A DNA stretch of 64,000 nucleotides from Pardosa pseudoannulata (GCA_032207245.1 CM063503.1:103303004-103367003), one strand, 5' to 3'; positions 26,420 to 37,329 are shown, numbered from the stretch's first letter. Notes: generated by a model from the letters alone, not told the origin. Numbers and translations are program-made.

Positions 26420-29400
26420 ACCCCCCCCCCCCCCCCCCCCCCCCAAAATTTTTTTTTTATTTTTTTTTTATTTAAAACTGAAATAATTCACAGGAAATTA
26501 CTGATATGTGTGATGGTTTTTACTACCTAAAGTTCTGGTTAATTTTATTATGGCTTTATATGCTAAATATATTTTAGACATCAGTTCTTTTTTCCATATT
26601 AAGTTTAAATTGTAAAGCCAGTTTCATCATATCACCTCTCTTTATATATATATATATCCTCTTCTGATTAGTTTTATGGCCTATACTGTTTTAGGAAATT
26701 GTTCAATATAGTCATTGATTTCTTAATTGCTTATTTTTCTGCCAAAAACATAGCCATAAAATGTTCTAATAAATATAATTTTAAAGAAAGGAATGAATCT
26801 TATATATTTTATCATAGTTTTTAATCTTTTTTTTTAGGTTTAGTTACATTCTTTCAGGTGTTAGTTGCCTAGAATCCATGAAAAGCAAGTTAGAGATTTT
26901 TTGAGCAATATAACATCTGTAGTGCAGAATTTGATGACCAATATTCTCTGTAACTAGGGGGATATTTATAACTCAGAAGAATATAAACTACCAAAAATGT
27001 GTATAGTTTTTCTAAGCTAAATGGAATAAGACTACAAGTTTGTTGTGAAAGCAATACTTTATTATTTGAATAGAAAACAAAAAAAATATTGCAATAGGTG
27101 TTTTATCAAATAATTCCTGCACTTTGGTGGATGGTTCATATTTGAAGCAAAAAACAGGTATAAATTTTATCTATTTTTCCTGTTCATTTTCCTATTCCTA
27201 TCTTTAATGCTCCTTGTTGAATTTCATACTCAATATTCACAACTTTGAAGCATCTTTTTGAAGCATGCTGAAACTGAAGCTGACAGTAGCAGAAAGTTTT
27301 CAAATTATTCAATTCCAATCTTTGATTAATCAGAAGGTAAATCATCAAAAACCTTTAGAGCCTTCCTAATACTGAGGGGTTTTATATCCATAAAAATTAT
27401 AATTAAAAATAAATCCTAACTTTTAGAAAGAACATGTAAAGATCTATATTCTGTCGTATGATTTCTTGGACAATTGCTTCTTGACATTTATTCCTGTAAC
27501 CATCTGTAAAAGCAATAACATCGTGATTGCATTTTTGGCTGTTATGATTCAGAGATTGCATATTGGGACTGTGATCTTAACTGTGATAAAATGCTTTCAC
27601 AATTGCCTTCTTTTTAAGAGTAAATATCTAATGATTAGAGAAAAATATACATATTGGTATATTTTCTATTCTAATTTTACAAAATAGAAACAGCAAAATT
27701 TGGTTAAATCTATGATCTATGATTTGGTTTAATTTATGTACATAAGTCAAATTCTATTTATTCTCTTGTACCATCTGATATTGAATTACAGTGAAACATA
27801 CTTTAGTTAGTTCTACCTATTTTTTAAAGTGAAAATTTGTTTAAAAATAGAGGAAATAATTTCTTTTACAATTACAGTTATAAATAGTAAAAGTTTACTA
27901 GAAAAGGATAAAGCACTAAACTTCTCCCAAACAGATTTTTTTTTTTTTTTTTAAATAGAGAAATCTTTATAAAATTTGATATAAATAAAATTATTTTAGA
28001 ATGCTACCATTGCATTACTTATTGTCATAATCTCTTTATCGTATGTTAACTTATATGAAAAAGCATAATTGGGTACTTTCATTAGTTTATTTTATTAAAG
28101 GCAATAAAATAAAATTTGTTTTGTTACATAATCTGTAACTTGACAAAACTTAACATATTTTAAATATAAATAAATGAACTGAGTTCAATTTAAATTTTTA
28201 ATATTATATTTAAAAAATGTATTCTCTAAAGACAATATTTTAACTTCACTGGGCTTTTTTTTTTTTTTTTTACGAGTTTTTTTAATAAATGTGCAAATAG
28301 TTATTATAAAATAATTTTAGGTAATATTGATGAATACAACTGGAAGCTACTTAAATTTTATGGATGCAATTGAGAAATTAACTCACTTAATTTTTACTTA
28401 ATTTAGCTAATTTAATGTTCTGGTCATTAATTATAAAAATAAGCTAGTAAGCTATGAAACGAAATTTACATTGTCAGATGTTATGAAATTTCATGGCCAC
28501 AGTTTTGCAATATAATTTGAAGACTGAACAAAGGACTTCCTAGAATTTTTATATTTTTGATGTATGTAGTCTTTTTTAACTGTAAAAATATTTATATAAT
28601 TATCTCAACAATTTTTAATGCATTTATTATCTGTATCAAAGCATATCAAATTTGTGTAAAATATTTTCAATGTAACAGTATTAAAATTTTGTAAAATGGT
28701 AATGAAAATTAATTTTATTTATAGTACTGAACAAAATCGTCTTCTGTGCACTGAACATGAATCTTTAGTTCGTCACATTATAGAATTAGGTTTCACTCGG
28801 GCTGAAGTTGAAGCAGCATTGTGTGCTAGTTATAATAATCCTGATAGAGCTGTGGAGTATTTGATTAATGTAAGTATTAACTGAGTGGGAATTTGTTAAA
28901 CAAGTACTAGTCAAAGGTTAAAATGGTTTATGTCAAGTATACTTACTGTATTCAGATAATTATCTAGAACTTCATATTTTGCTTAAGAAAGAATATCATA
29001 ATAGTACACGCTTAGTGATTTTCATATTAATTTTATGTATAATAGACATACTCATCTTAGTGTTTGATGACCTTCTTAATAAATTCCTATTGAACCAATA
29101 AACGTGTGAATGCAAATGAAGCTTAAGTAGAGATGACATGTTTAATGTAATTATCTCTTATGAATTTGTTTGATCAAGTTTATATAATGTTTCTTTTTAG
29201 CTGTGAAATCATTTTACACTTATTTTGAACAAATAGAATCAAGTCTTCTTTATAAATATTTTTTAATTTTAGGGTGTTCTTCCTAGTTCATCTAGCAATG
29301 ATGATTCTGATTCAGAAGCTAGACAAAGAGATCCAGATCACATATCTGGTAAATATATATGTATATAATTTTATTATATACATATTATATAATATTATAG

Positions 29401-29991
29401 TTCAGTCGAATAGTTCTTTACTGAACTTATGTCAAAGAAATTTCTAATACTATGGTATGCATTTTCTAGGTTAAGGCTTTTTGTATACTGGACCATAATT
29501 AAGAGTATATAAATACAGTGGAAATTAAAGGGTTAATAAGATAAAGCTTAAACTTTTAATACATAATCAGATGTTAATCAATGATTATCTACCTTCAAAT
29601 TTTATGCTAAATGTTGGCCAGTTAAGTATTGTGCTACCTTTTAGTTCATGAGTTTAAATTCCAAAGATTGTATGATATTTGTAGCCATTTAGGATAAATT
29701 TAAAGCAATAGATCTTGGTATAATTGGCTTTTGTGTCGGAAAAGGTAAATGTAGCACTTTAAACCTTCAATATTAATTTTATGATGAAAAATGAGAGCAA
29801 CTTTAAAAAGTGTGCCATGGCAGATATGTTGATAAAATTCCTGATTTGAATGTTAATTAAATCACAAGGATAAAGTTGTACAACAGTTTTAGCTTGCTAG
29901 CCTTTACCAAAGTGTCTTGTTCTGTTTAGAATTCCTGTCACAGGCAGTAGGTCCTTTGTTGACACATATATATGCTGCATACTTATTTGTA

Positions 29992-30051
<60 letters not shown>

Positions 30052-33000
30052 TAAATCTCTCAAAAGAAGCTTGGTGTAAGCAATATTAATTGTTTATCAG
30101 ATAATACTAGATTTTTTTTTATGAAAACTGATGAGCATATGTATAAAATTCTGTATTTTTAATATCAGATTCATCTGATGCACATCTTTTACGTCATATT
30201 TCAATGTCTGGACCCCCAAGTCCTGGTAGTTCAACGATGCCAAATCAAGAAAGAATCATGCAGTTGTTCACAGAAGCAATGGATGACTGCCAAAATCAAA
30301 CGAGAGCAGCTGATAGTTTGCTTGAGGAGGATCATGACCTAATAACGCAGGTAAAGATAAAAATTCTGAAAACTGCTTGTAATATTAGATGGAGTTTTTG
30401 TAATATTTCTATATTTTCCCAGTATGACACAAATATTTTAGGTAAAGTTGTATGCTAGGATTTCAATTTAAGTGTTTAAAATAGCTCTCCAACGTCAATA
30501 CATTTTTATAGTTAATTTTTTAAAGTGATTAAATGCTTTAAGAATTCCATTTTTTGAGTTAAAAAGGTTTTTATAGACCCATAAATCTTACCTTTAGGAT
30601 AAAAATTATCTCCATGAAAAATTTTATATTAAAAATTAACCAAAAGTTACGTATACTAAGATTTGAAGAATAGAGTAGGTCTTTTGATGCTGTTTAAAAA
30701 AAAAAATAAAAATTTATGGCCAGTCGTGTTGAGTGAGAAAATATATGCACTTTATGGAAACAGTTTTGTTAGGTAATTTTTACATATAAAATTGGTGATT
30801 ATTTACTTCCAATAGCTTTGATTCTATAGCTCTTTAGAGATGTTATGAGACTATAGTTCTAGTTTTTAATTTTCTACGAAAGTAAACTTTTCTTAGTGCT
30901 GTCAGAGATTTTTTACGTATTTCATTAACTTTCAGCTGCAGTTGATCAACGTTTTTAAGTTTAACTTAAAGTTCAGTAACACTTATATTCGATAACAGTT
31001 TTCGACTTAGTCTCAAGTCACGTAATACTTCCTTTCAAGAAAGATTTTTCCTTGTTCAGTGCTTCCATAGTAAGTTTCATTCGAGCTTTGGCTCGATGGA
31101 CCAGAATTTGTAGACTTGACTACAAACTAATATTAAAAAAAATGGACGGACCACTTACCTGCCTTTCTACGTTTTTAATGAAACTTCACACATTAATATA
31201 TACATATTTACAAAGTAACAGCTAAGAAATTTAGAATTGCAAGTGTTGAAAAGAACATGTTTGTTGCTTGCATCTCTACATTACTGACTGAATGGGAAAT
31301 TTTCATGTTTCTAATTTTGTTTTTAAACAATAGAAGACAAAAAAGTAAGCAGGATAGTACCTTTTTTTTATTTAATTTGGCGCATTATTTAGTTATTTCT
31401 AATGGATTTTATGACTCTTTAACATATCTCAAAAATGCTACTTTTCCTCCACTGAGTTTGTGACATCACAGTTTATGAGAACACTGACAGCCTATGTTGT
31501 TTACATGAAAGAAAACTTTTTAATTCGTTCCTTTTCAAATAATTGCATACAATTTATTATGCAATTATTTGAATTTGACTATTTTATTATGCAATACTTG
31601 ATGAGTTATATGAATAACTGCCGATGAAATATTGAGTTCCTACTGTGTTATATGCACGGTTTCCGCGCACTTGGAAAGTCAGGGAAAGTCATGAAAAATC
31701 ATGGATTTAGACAATGGATTAATTTTGTCCATGGAAAGTCATGATTTTCTAAGAAAAATGAGTAAAAGTCATGGATCATGAATCTGCTAAGCTACCAATT
31801 AAAAAAATAAAATGCCTCTGCAAGTGAATTTCCTTCTGAACTGAAGCGGTTGCATACTTCTCCCTTTTGTACGTAGCGCTGGACTCCCATTCATCTATTT
31901 TTTGTACACTGAGACATCGGACCTTAACTGCTTGGCGAGACAGTTACTACGGGCTGACCAGGGGGTCTTAGTGATCGGATGTGTAGTGTCTCATTACGCG
32001 TGATTTGCCAATGGTTGAGAAGAAAAAAGTACGCATCGGCCTGTGATGTGACAAAGGAGTGGAAGGGAAGGGGTTGATATCGGACATCCTTGACCGATCC
32101 GGTGATTTGTTGTGAAAAGCGAAACCGTTGAAGATACAAGCTTAGAAAAACACTCATTAGGGCAGAGTACACTGCACCGGAAGAGTCGAATGTTTCTATC
32201 GCAGCAGTACGATTCGAGCAGTCATCTGTTTTTTTTTCTCGTGTGTTAATGAGGCAAGACCAGGGTAGGCTTCTCTCTCACCTGTATATTTGGACTTCTA
32301 GGACTCCCCCCCTGATCAGGGAATCTGATCAGGGTTTTAAATAAAACCCGGATTTTTGTATTAAAATCCAAGCTCAGGCAAGTTTCATTAAAAGACAATG
32401 TTTATGGTGTGGGAGGATTATAAAATACGGTGGTTTTTTTTTTTTAAGGGGGAGTGAATTTTTTTTCTCAAGATAACAATATTAATATAACATGCGTATG
32501 TATGTTTTCGTCTTTTGTTATGCTTGAAGATGAACTGTTTATTAAGCACTAGAAAAATTAACCCGTCCTGTAGCGATTTCACTCTTATCAGTCCGGCGTC
32601 GCCTCCACACGATGATCGGTTGACATTGAGAGACCAGTGTTGCGTATGGAGTATCGGAGATCGGAACGTTGTATTATAATTTTTAAATGCTAGATTTAAT
32701 TACTAGATATCATTACATATATCCATATGATAACGAAAAAAAAGGGGGGGGGCAGGGTGCGTGAATGTTAAATAAAAAAAAGTGCAGGGTACGCCGCTCT
32801 TCAAACACCGCGATATGTGAACACTATTAATGCTTCAGCCATGCTACCACTCTTTGGTAATAGAGACTGAAGATTTAAAAAAGAAATTAACTAAAAATTA
32901 AAATTCTGTGCCTAAGAAAAATATACATGTTTATAGCATGTACAGGGATGCAAATTTTCCGCTTTTTGGTGGAATTCCACTTTTTTGATTTCTACAGCCG

Positions 33001-36000
33001 ACTTCTGCTTCTCCGCCAATTTCTGCTTTTTTTTTCGTACGCTTTTGTACGTGTACGTGAATTTCAAATTCTTTTAAAAAATTCTGCCTTTTCAAAAATT
33101 ACCTTGCCATTTGTAAATTTTTCGAAGTAGGGAAAAAATTTTTTTATTGGTGAGACTATTATCCAGTTTTCATTTTCTGAAAGACTGTCCAACATTCTCT
33201 CCAATTGCTCCCGTTACGTAATGTTAACAGTCTATTAAAAATAGTAATCAGGGTGTCCACTGATCAGAAAAATATGGAAATGTCAGGGAAATTCATCAAT
33301 ATGGAATATTCAGATTCATTTTATTTTTTTATTATTTTGTAATGTCAATTCACGTTTTTCCGTGCTTTATCACCGGGAAATGGAACGAGAAAAAATTGGT
33401 TCGAAGCGAGCGTGCACAAACATGTCACATCAAGAATTTCCTGCACTAGTCGGATCTTAATATAACTTTGCCATTTATAGCGGATCTTAATATACCTTTG
33501 CCATTTTAGTAGTGTACAATAATGTCACAAAAATATCTTGCCGTAGACCCCATCCAGTCATAAGACACTCAGCCGCTCTTAGTTGAACTTCGTATATGAG
33601 TTCCGTATTTGTGAATCGCCGAGGTTTTACTCCTTTTCGTCCGTCTCCCTCTTATTTATTTCCAGTGTTTGTGATCGACATCAGGATTCTTCAATTAAGG
33701 ACGAAATATAAGATTTCGTGATGTAGATAAATTGCCGATCACTGATATACCGCATATCCCTCTTTCTCACAATGTCACAAAATCGGAAAGATGATGCTCA
33801 AATATCAGTTGGAGTACTACAGTCTACTGTTTCGCTATACAAGGGATAATGAAGCTGTCACCTACTGCTTAAAACCGATTCGAATAGCTACGAATATCCT
33901 TGCCAATAGGGGATTCGAACCCGTAATACCGGTGCCAAAGAGCAGCGCTCTATCCATACGGCCATCGTATATAAAGACGTTTATTGTGCATATGGTCTTA
34001 TTAGGGGTCGCAAAATCGGAAAGATTATGTTTGCATGTCGGAACATGGGAACACTATACCTCGTATGCTCAAATATTGTCATAATATTGAAAAGACAATT
34101 TCACATCAGAGGTCGGCGATCGATTTAGCCATATAGGTGTTTGTTAAAAATTTAGAAATCGGTTTCAGAATGAAGTACGTTTTATCGATATTTCACGATG
34201 TATTGATACATCGTCCAGTCTTAATGCATACTGTAGTGATGCACAAATCGGAGACTATAAAAAATTTTTGACTTATCAAACACTAGACAGTGATATTAAA
34301 AAAAAAATAAAGTTAAAAAGGAAAATAATGTAAATAATTTTTAATATCTTTTTAAATATTTGAATAGTTAATTATTTAATGTAACAGTTATACTTGAATT
34401 CCTAAAATTACTTATATCAGCATTAGAGGCTTCATTTTGTCTCATTTTTTTTTAAAATTATATTTAGGTAAATTGGAATAAGGCAGTATAAATGCAGTTA
34501 TTTTACTAAAATAAGTCAGTAATTTTGGAGTGCATGTCTTGTGACCACCCTGGATAACCTATTCATAGAAGAACGTTAGGTGGTAGAAGTCTTGTGTATC
34601 ACCTTATTGCTGATGGTGATACTCCAGTAAAGTATCTTTAAAAAAGTATGGCATGAGTATGTAGAAAAAATTAGTTTAATACTTAAGGTCCTCTTGCAAG
34701 CCTTATAAAGAATAAAAAATATAAAAAGGGAAGAGAAAGAATAAAGGAACTAAAACAACGTAAAGAAAAGTGGCTGTAAAAAGAATCTGTGAGAAAGCTG
34801 CGCATAAATGCAGCTAAAAAGCAGATGCTTAAACACCAAAGGAATATCCTTAAAAATATTAACCTAATAGATAATCCAAAAAGTATTAAAAGTATCCCTT
34901 AGTGCGCAAATAATTTTTATTGTAATTTTAACTATCTTCCCTCTATCTTTATACACTTTATAATGCATATACGAAACCAGAAAACCATATTAGCAATTAT
35001 TGAATATTATCAGCAGTTATTGAATATTTGGCTGCTCCGAATGCTATCAACCAAGCCTTCTTAATTATTAGGCAGACTCCTCAATAACTATGGTTTATCC
35101 TTTAAATCGCTAGTTATACTGCTACAAAAATACTATATCCTGCTCCAAATCAAGATTTTGACTGCTACAAAAATGCGTTCTCCTGCTAATACTGCTACAA
35201 AAATGCGTTCTCCTGCTACAAATTTTCAGTTTTGCTGCTTCGAAAATTGCTTCAAAATACTTGGAGCGCAACATACCTGAATTAGTTAAGATTTTTGTAC
35301 AAAATATAAGTTTATCTTTAGGGCTATTATATATAAACATAGGGTTATCATGTTTGGCCATTATTCATGGTCACCTCGATCATACCAAAGTACCCTGAAT
35401 TCAAATTGGAAATTTTTTGATTGCATTCAGAAAATTGCTATATGATTAAACTTAGGTATGTAGATACTACAACAATTTATTTATATACATATATATGTAA
35501 GTTTATAAACATTTATAAAGTATTTTTATCATAAATTCTTGTAATTTCTCTAAAAGCATACATTTTATTTGTATGTACATTAGAAGTTTTATTCCTATAC
35601 ACTTTAACAAAAGATTTTCAAAGTCATGGAAAATGATCAGCTAGAAATCAGGGAAAGTCATAGATTTGAAAAATTTTATTTTGGCAGATACCCTGTATAT
35701 GGTAGGTTGAGGGATTGCAATTATAATTTTTATAGCCTAGCCATTGCATAATATTGTGTGTTTTTTATCCAGTGAAGATATTCAGTTTCTATAAAATTCT
35801 GTAAACATGTTAATGAGGTACAAAGCATATTTTTTTCACTTTCATTAGCTAAATGTAGATTTTAGAAGTTATCTTGATATAGTTGTACTTTAAAATTATA
35901 GACAAATTATAACAATGATTTCATGTTAACTGACTTCATATTTGTTTCTTTCTAAATTTACTGTAGAATAGTTCTTGATACATATATTTGATCATGAGTG

Positions 36001-37081
36001 CTCAGTTCACATTTTCAAACAAAATTATCTCATTCTCTGTTCATGTCTTTAAAGATTCAGAATTCTCATTTTATGGATTTGTGATTTTAATGAGAACAGA
36101 GTTATTTGAAATTGAATAGATGTTATTCAAAATTTTATTTAGCCTTTCTTATTTTGTATCAAGAAATATTCTTATTGTAATTGGGATAAATCACAAATTT
36201 TAATTTGATCTGTTGATTTAAAATAATTTGTATGCTTTATATTTAAGAACTTAAGTTGCAAAATCTAAAAGCAACTTCATAAATTTATCTTTATACTGAA
36301 TGTATACCTATTAGTTATTACAATTCTTATATCTATTCTGTAATAAATGTTTAGAGTTTTGCTGAAATGGAAGCTGCTGATTTGTACAGAAGGTCCTCAA
36401 GTTCAGCTAGTGCTTCAGGTAAACTTTTTGATGTTTCCATTTTGAAGTTTTACCACAGATGTAACCATAATAAATGAAACCATTTTAAGAATAAATATTT
36501 TGTTCATTTTGTTTGGCTACCTGTCATTTGTTTAGTTATAAGTATTTCAGTATTGATTCTGTGGGCTGAGAGCAGTATAAAAAATAAACATTTTTTAAAT
36601 TATGTAATTTTAGCCTCAGTTCCACCTGATGGAATGCCTGATAGCAGTATGTTCTCATCAGACAGGATGTTTGATTCATTCAGTAATGCCTTTCATGAAG
36701 CACAAGCTCTTAGTTTTGCTGGAAACTTAATGGATAGGGATCATGAAGCCATTGAGCGTGTAAGTAGTTAAACATTCTTAAAATAAATGCTTTTATTCAT
36801 ATTTTAACTCCCAGTAAACATTGTTTTTTTTAAAACAGTAGATTCCTTCTTTAAACATAATTTGACATTAAAGAAGTGAGTATAAACATAACTATATTAA
36901 GAAATATATATTTAAGATTTACTTTTGAGCCTTTCTCTAATAAAGATTTTAATTATTTCTTTTACTTTTTCAGTTGAAACAGTTGGGATTTTCTGATCAT
37001 AAAGCTATTGAAGCTTATTTTGTCTGTGAACGAAATGAAAATGCTGCAGCTGATTATCTGTTTTCACAGAATTTTGAATAG
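15003..37081 (+). CDS. Rad23: RAD23-like UBL-UBA ubiquitin shuttle protein, ten exons
   Basis: Exons: 15003-15068, 16284-16362, 20445-20524, 24298-24389, 28725-28869, 29273-29348, 30169-30350, 36355-36418, 36614-36759, 36974-37081. The sum is 1038 nt (345 residues plus TAG) and every junction keeps frame with GT-AG introns. RAD23 family proteins carry polyubiquitinated substrates to the proteasome and, through XPC, take part in nucleotide excision repair. Visible domains: ubiquitin-like domain residues 1-75 (MLVTLKTLQEDIFTVEIDP start), acidic/Ser linker, UBA1 about 118-157 (ALCASYNNPDRAVEYLING) and UBA2 about 301-345 (EAIERLKQLGF, ending FSQNFE). The start is the only ATG that opens the UBL domain. 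Family members are usually about 360-410 residues. Here the segment between UBA1 and UBA2 (about 180-300) lacks a recognisable XPC-binding domain (no PQF / NP..LL pattern). Either an exon was missed or this is a diverged paralogue. The 22 kb length comes from transposon-loaded introns. Confidence 0.93.
16284..16362 (+). CDS. Rad23: RAD23-like exon 2 (UBL, helix region)
   Basis: 79 nt; acceptor CTCGTTTTAG, donor GTATGT, ends with one extra base (phase 1). Encodes VKYFKEKIEKVKGDDFPAKN and KLMYA. This corresponds to the UBL alpha helix and the 'P..n.KLiYaGK' loop of the family. Confidence 0.94.
16982..18434 (-). mobile_element. pogo/Tigger-like DNA transposon, internally deleted
   Basis: Terminal inverted repeats: left GGGGAAACCGGGGTAAAATG at 16982, right ending CCATTTTACCCCGGTCTCCCC at 18434. 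Both are flanked by TA (16980-16981 and 18435-18436), the pogo/Tc1-mariner target duplication. Extra copies of the ACCCCGG/GGTAAAATGG motif lie inside near 17162-17205 and 18030-18085. The 1453-bp body carries the C-terminal part of a DDE_1 (pogo/Tigger/jerky-type) transposase on the minus strand. The catalytic core is missing. The insertion lies in RAD23 intron 2. Confidence 0.9.
17180..17960 (-). pseudogene. C-terminal remnant of pogo-family (DDE_1) transposase
   Basis: On the minus strand from about 17960 the frame reads GFKVTDIWQFNENVF, then YLSSYVTDQPSPDFEL. This is the 'aFr.tGiwPfn..vf....l.SyvTdrp.p' block that follows the DDE core in pogo-like transposases. It continues to ISPFELRPLAKA and KKRKKGASKILTDTPVK, the family's basic C-terminal motif. 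After 17602 the frame is broken by stops, with SDSENMSVYSD-like acidic pieces still readable. The N-terminal HTH and the DDE triad are absent, so the copy is inactive. Confidence 0.85.
19460..19622 (+). repeat. tRNA-derived SINE copy, diverged
   Basis: Ordered similarity to the 40216-40391 copy: GAATGG...GGTGCT, ATCGAATCTGG (B-box region), GAATCAGTTTTAAATATCAG, GGTCTCAGTCTCACTGTAGC, AAAAAGTAGACTGTAG. It is diverged and lies in RAD23 intron 2, on the gene's strand. Confidence 0.7.
20445..20524 (+). CDS. Rad23: RAD23-like exon 3 (UBL, end)
   Basis: 80 nt; acceptor TTTAACAG, donor GTAAGA. Completes the UBL with GKFLVDNNRVSDYNVEEKKF and the terminal VIVVVKK strand. It ends in phase 0 at residue 75. 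Confidence 0.94.
24298..24389 (+). CDS. Rad23: RAD23-like exon 4 (linker)
   Basis: 92 nt; acceptor CTTTTAG, donor GTAATT, phase 2 end (AC + T of exon 5 = Thr). Encodes a short acidic, Pro/Ser linker (PKTAIVKEEEPESSTDMPSD). It is shorter than the Ala/Pro/Thr-rich linker typical of animal RAD23. Confidence 0.88.
24843..24999 (+). CDS. Candidate alternative exon in RAD23 intron 4
   Basis: A GC-richer 157-bp island inside AT-rich intron 4 contains ATG at 24857 and 47 codons (MADQKLEMTYDANHHQASQI ... IVDPYVL). It ends at a consensus donor GTAAGA (25000-25005) with two bases (GA) left over. Joined to exon 5 (T|ACTGAA) this gives Asp and keeps the UBA1 frame exactly. It is not phase-compatible as a cassette after exon 4 from the AG acceptor at 24841-24842, so the natural reading is an alternative first coding exon. 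That would make a protein without the ubiquitin-like domain. The product is not recognised and no transcript evidence is available. Confidence 0.45.
25655..25815 (+). repeat. tRNA-derived SINE copy
   Basis: Shows AATGGCTGAATAGTTAGGGTGCTGG, GGATTTGAATCCTATTGTGGCATGG (B-box region), 'CAGAATCGGCTTTAAGCAG', GTCCCAGTCTCATTAGCCCC and ACCGTAGCGCTCTAA in order. It is clearly the same family as 40216-40391. Located in RAD23 intron 4. Confidence 0.88.
26389..26444. repeat. Poly-C tract (C31 A C24)
   Basis: 31 C, one A, then 24 C, followed directly by A4 and T-rich runs, inside an intron of very AT-rich DNA. Single-molecule length may be misjudged by sequencing. The opposite strand is all G and could form quadruplexes. 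Confidence 0.9.
28725..28869 (+). CDS. Rad23: RAD23-like exon 5 (UBA1)
   Basis: 145 nt; acceptor TTTATAG, donor GTAAGT, phase 0 end. Encodes UBA1: ESLVRHIIELGF, then AEVEAALCASYNNPDRAVEY. The NNPDRAVEYL signature is the hallmark of RAD23 UBA1. Confidence 0.96.
29273..29348 (+). CDS. Rad23: RAD23-like exon 6 (end of UBA1, acidic linker)
   Basis: 76 nt; acceptor TTTTAATTTTAG, donor GTAAAT, phase 1 end. Begins GVLPSSS, completing the 'YLInGvP' end of UBA1, then a Ser/Asp-rich stretch (NDDSDSEARQRDPDH). Confidence 0.92.
29608..29765 (+). repeat. tRNA-derived SINE copy, strongly diverged
   Basis: Retains the order GGCCAGTTAAG..TTGTGCTACC, GAGTTTAAATTCCAAAG (B-box position), ATTTGTAGCCATTTAGGATAA, TTTAAAGCAATAGATCTTGG and GTAGCACTTTAAACC, matching the family with many point changes. 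Lies in RAD23 intron 6. Confidence 0.6.
29995..30049. repeat. (TA)n microsatellite
   Basis: AT dinucleotide run of about 55 bp in RAD23 intron 6, about 120 bp before exon 7. Confidence 0.97.
30169..30350 (+). CDS. Rad23: RAD23-like exon 7 (central region)
   Basis: 182 nt; acceptor TTAATATCAG, donor GTAAAG, phase 0 end. Encodes a Ser/Pro linker (SMSGPPSPGSS) followed by a probable helix PNQERIMQLFTEAMDDCQNQ and an acidic DSLLEEDHDLITQ. The XPC-binding domain would be expected here, but its LR..PQF / NP..LL pattern is absent. The phase fit on both sides supports the exon. Confidence 0.85.
33855..33968 (-). repeat. tRNA-derived SINE copy, minus strand, 3' truncated
   Basis: On the minus strand: ATGGCCGTATGGATAGAGCG (A-box region), GGGTTCGAATCCCCTATTGG (perfect B box), GTAGCTATTCGAATCGGTTT, TAAGCAGTAGGTGACAG. 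It resembles 60189-60330 at its head. The copy stops at GTAGGT, as does 3990-4105. Confidence 0.82.
35117..35220. repeat. 30-bp tandem repeat in a transposon end
   Basis: A 30-bp unit beginning ACTGCTACAAAAATGCGTTC occurs at 35161 and 35191, with a diverged unit near 35117. These look like subterminal repeats of the element ending at 35279. Confidence 0.8.
36355..36418 (+). CDS. Rad23: RAD23-like exon 8
   Basis: 64 nt; acceptor AATGTTTAG, donor GTAAAC, phase 1 end. Encodes SFAEMEAADLYRRSS plus Ser/Ala. The phases match exons 7 and 9, but the sequence has no recognised domain, so it is less certain than the UBA exons. Confidence 0.75.
36614..36759 (+). CDS. Rad23: RAD23-like exon 9
   Basis: 146 nt; acceptor TAATTTTAG, donor GTAAGT, phase 0 end. 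Encodes a Ser/Met/Phe-rich linker (MFDSFSNAFHEAQALSFAGN), then the start of UBA2 (DRDHEAIER). Confidence 0.9.
36974..37081 (+). CDS. Rad23: RAD23-like exon 10 (UBA2 and stop)
   Basis: Acceptor TTACTTTTTCAG. Encodes LKQLGFSDHKAIEAYFVCER, NENAAADYLFSQNFE and TAG. It matches the family's UBA2 ('EAIeRLkaLGF...AYFaCeKNEnlAAnfLl.qnf'). The acidic residues that often follow the final Phe are reduced to a single Glu. Confidence 0.96.
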   Translation: MKQLGFSDHKAIEAYFVCERNENAAADYLFSQNFE

Positions 37082-37296
37082 CCATTCATATTTGTGCTTA
37101 ATGTGAATGAAATGTTTTGATGACATTTATGTTAAAGCAGTGATTTGGGCGGATGTGTCAATATTTTCATTTTGCCTATGTACTTACATTTTTTTTTGTT
37201 TTTTGAATCATTTGTAATATTTAGTCATCTATACGACTAAATTTTTTTTTTATGTGAGATCATCTGGGGTTCATGTTTTCTGAACTTTTTATGAAG

Positions 37297-37302
37297 AATA
37301 AA
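37297..37302 (+). terminator. Polyadenylation signal AATAAA of the RAD23-like gene
   Basis: AATAAA lies 216 bp after the stop codon and is followed by a GT-rich stretch (TGTGTAATGTGTTTGTCT, 37311-37328), the expected layout of a cleavage/polyadenylation site. Confidence 0.8.
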
Positions 37303-37329
37303 AATGTTCCTGTGTAATGTGTTTGTCTA

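Larger units (their letters stand above)
31657..35697. mobile_element. Nest of CAGGG-ended (hAT-like) transposon relics
   Basis: RAD23 intron 7 contains several hAT-style ends. One is degenerate, CACGGTTTCCGCGCACTT (31657). Inward ends are CAGGGATGCAAATTTTCCGC (32943) and CAGGGTGTCCACTGATC (33249). Opposite ends are GTGACCACCCTG (ends 34543), GCGCAACATACCTG (ends 35279) and GGCAGATACCCTG (ends about 35695). Subterminal 'CAGGGAAAGTCAT'-like motifs recur near 31690, 33290 and 35645. A possibly decayed coding patch at about 34720-34890 reads KELKQRKEKWL and KKQMLKHQRNILKNI in one frame, with a stop between. Exact pairing of ends is uncertain and no target duplications were confirmed. Confidence 0.55.

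Noticed and set aside
28696..28884. ORF starting upstream of RAD23 exon 5
   Set aside because: The first codons are intron sequence before the TTTATAG acceptor and the end runs past the donor. Only 28725-28869 is exon.
31924..32172. 82-codon minus-strand ORF in intron 7
   Set aside because: Falls in GC-richer non-coding sequence between transposon ends; no domain recognised.
33791..34084. 97-codon plus-strand ORF
   Set aside because: About a third of it is the antisense of a SINE copy and the rest is transposon-derived. No recognisable protein.
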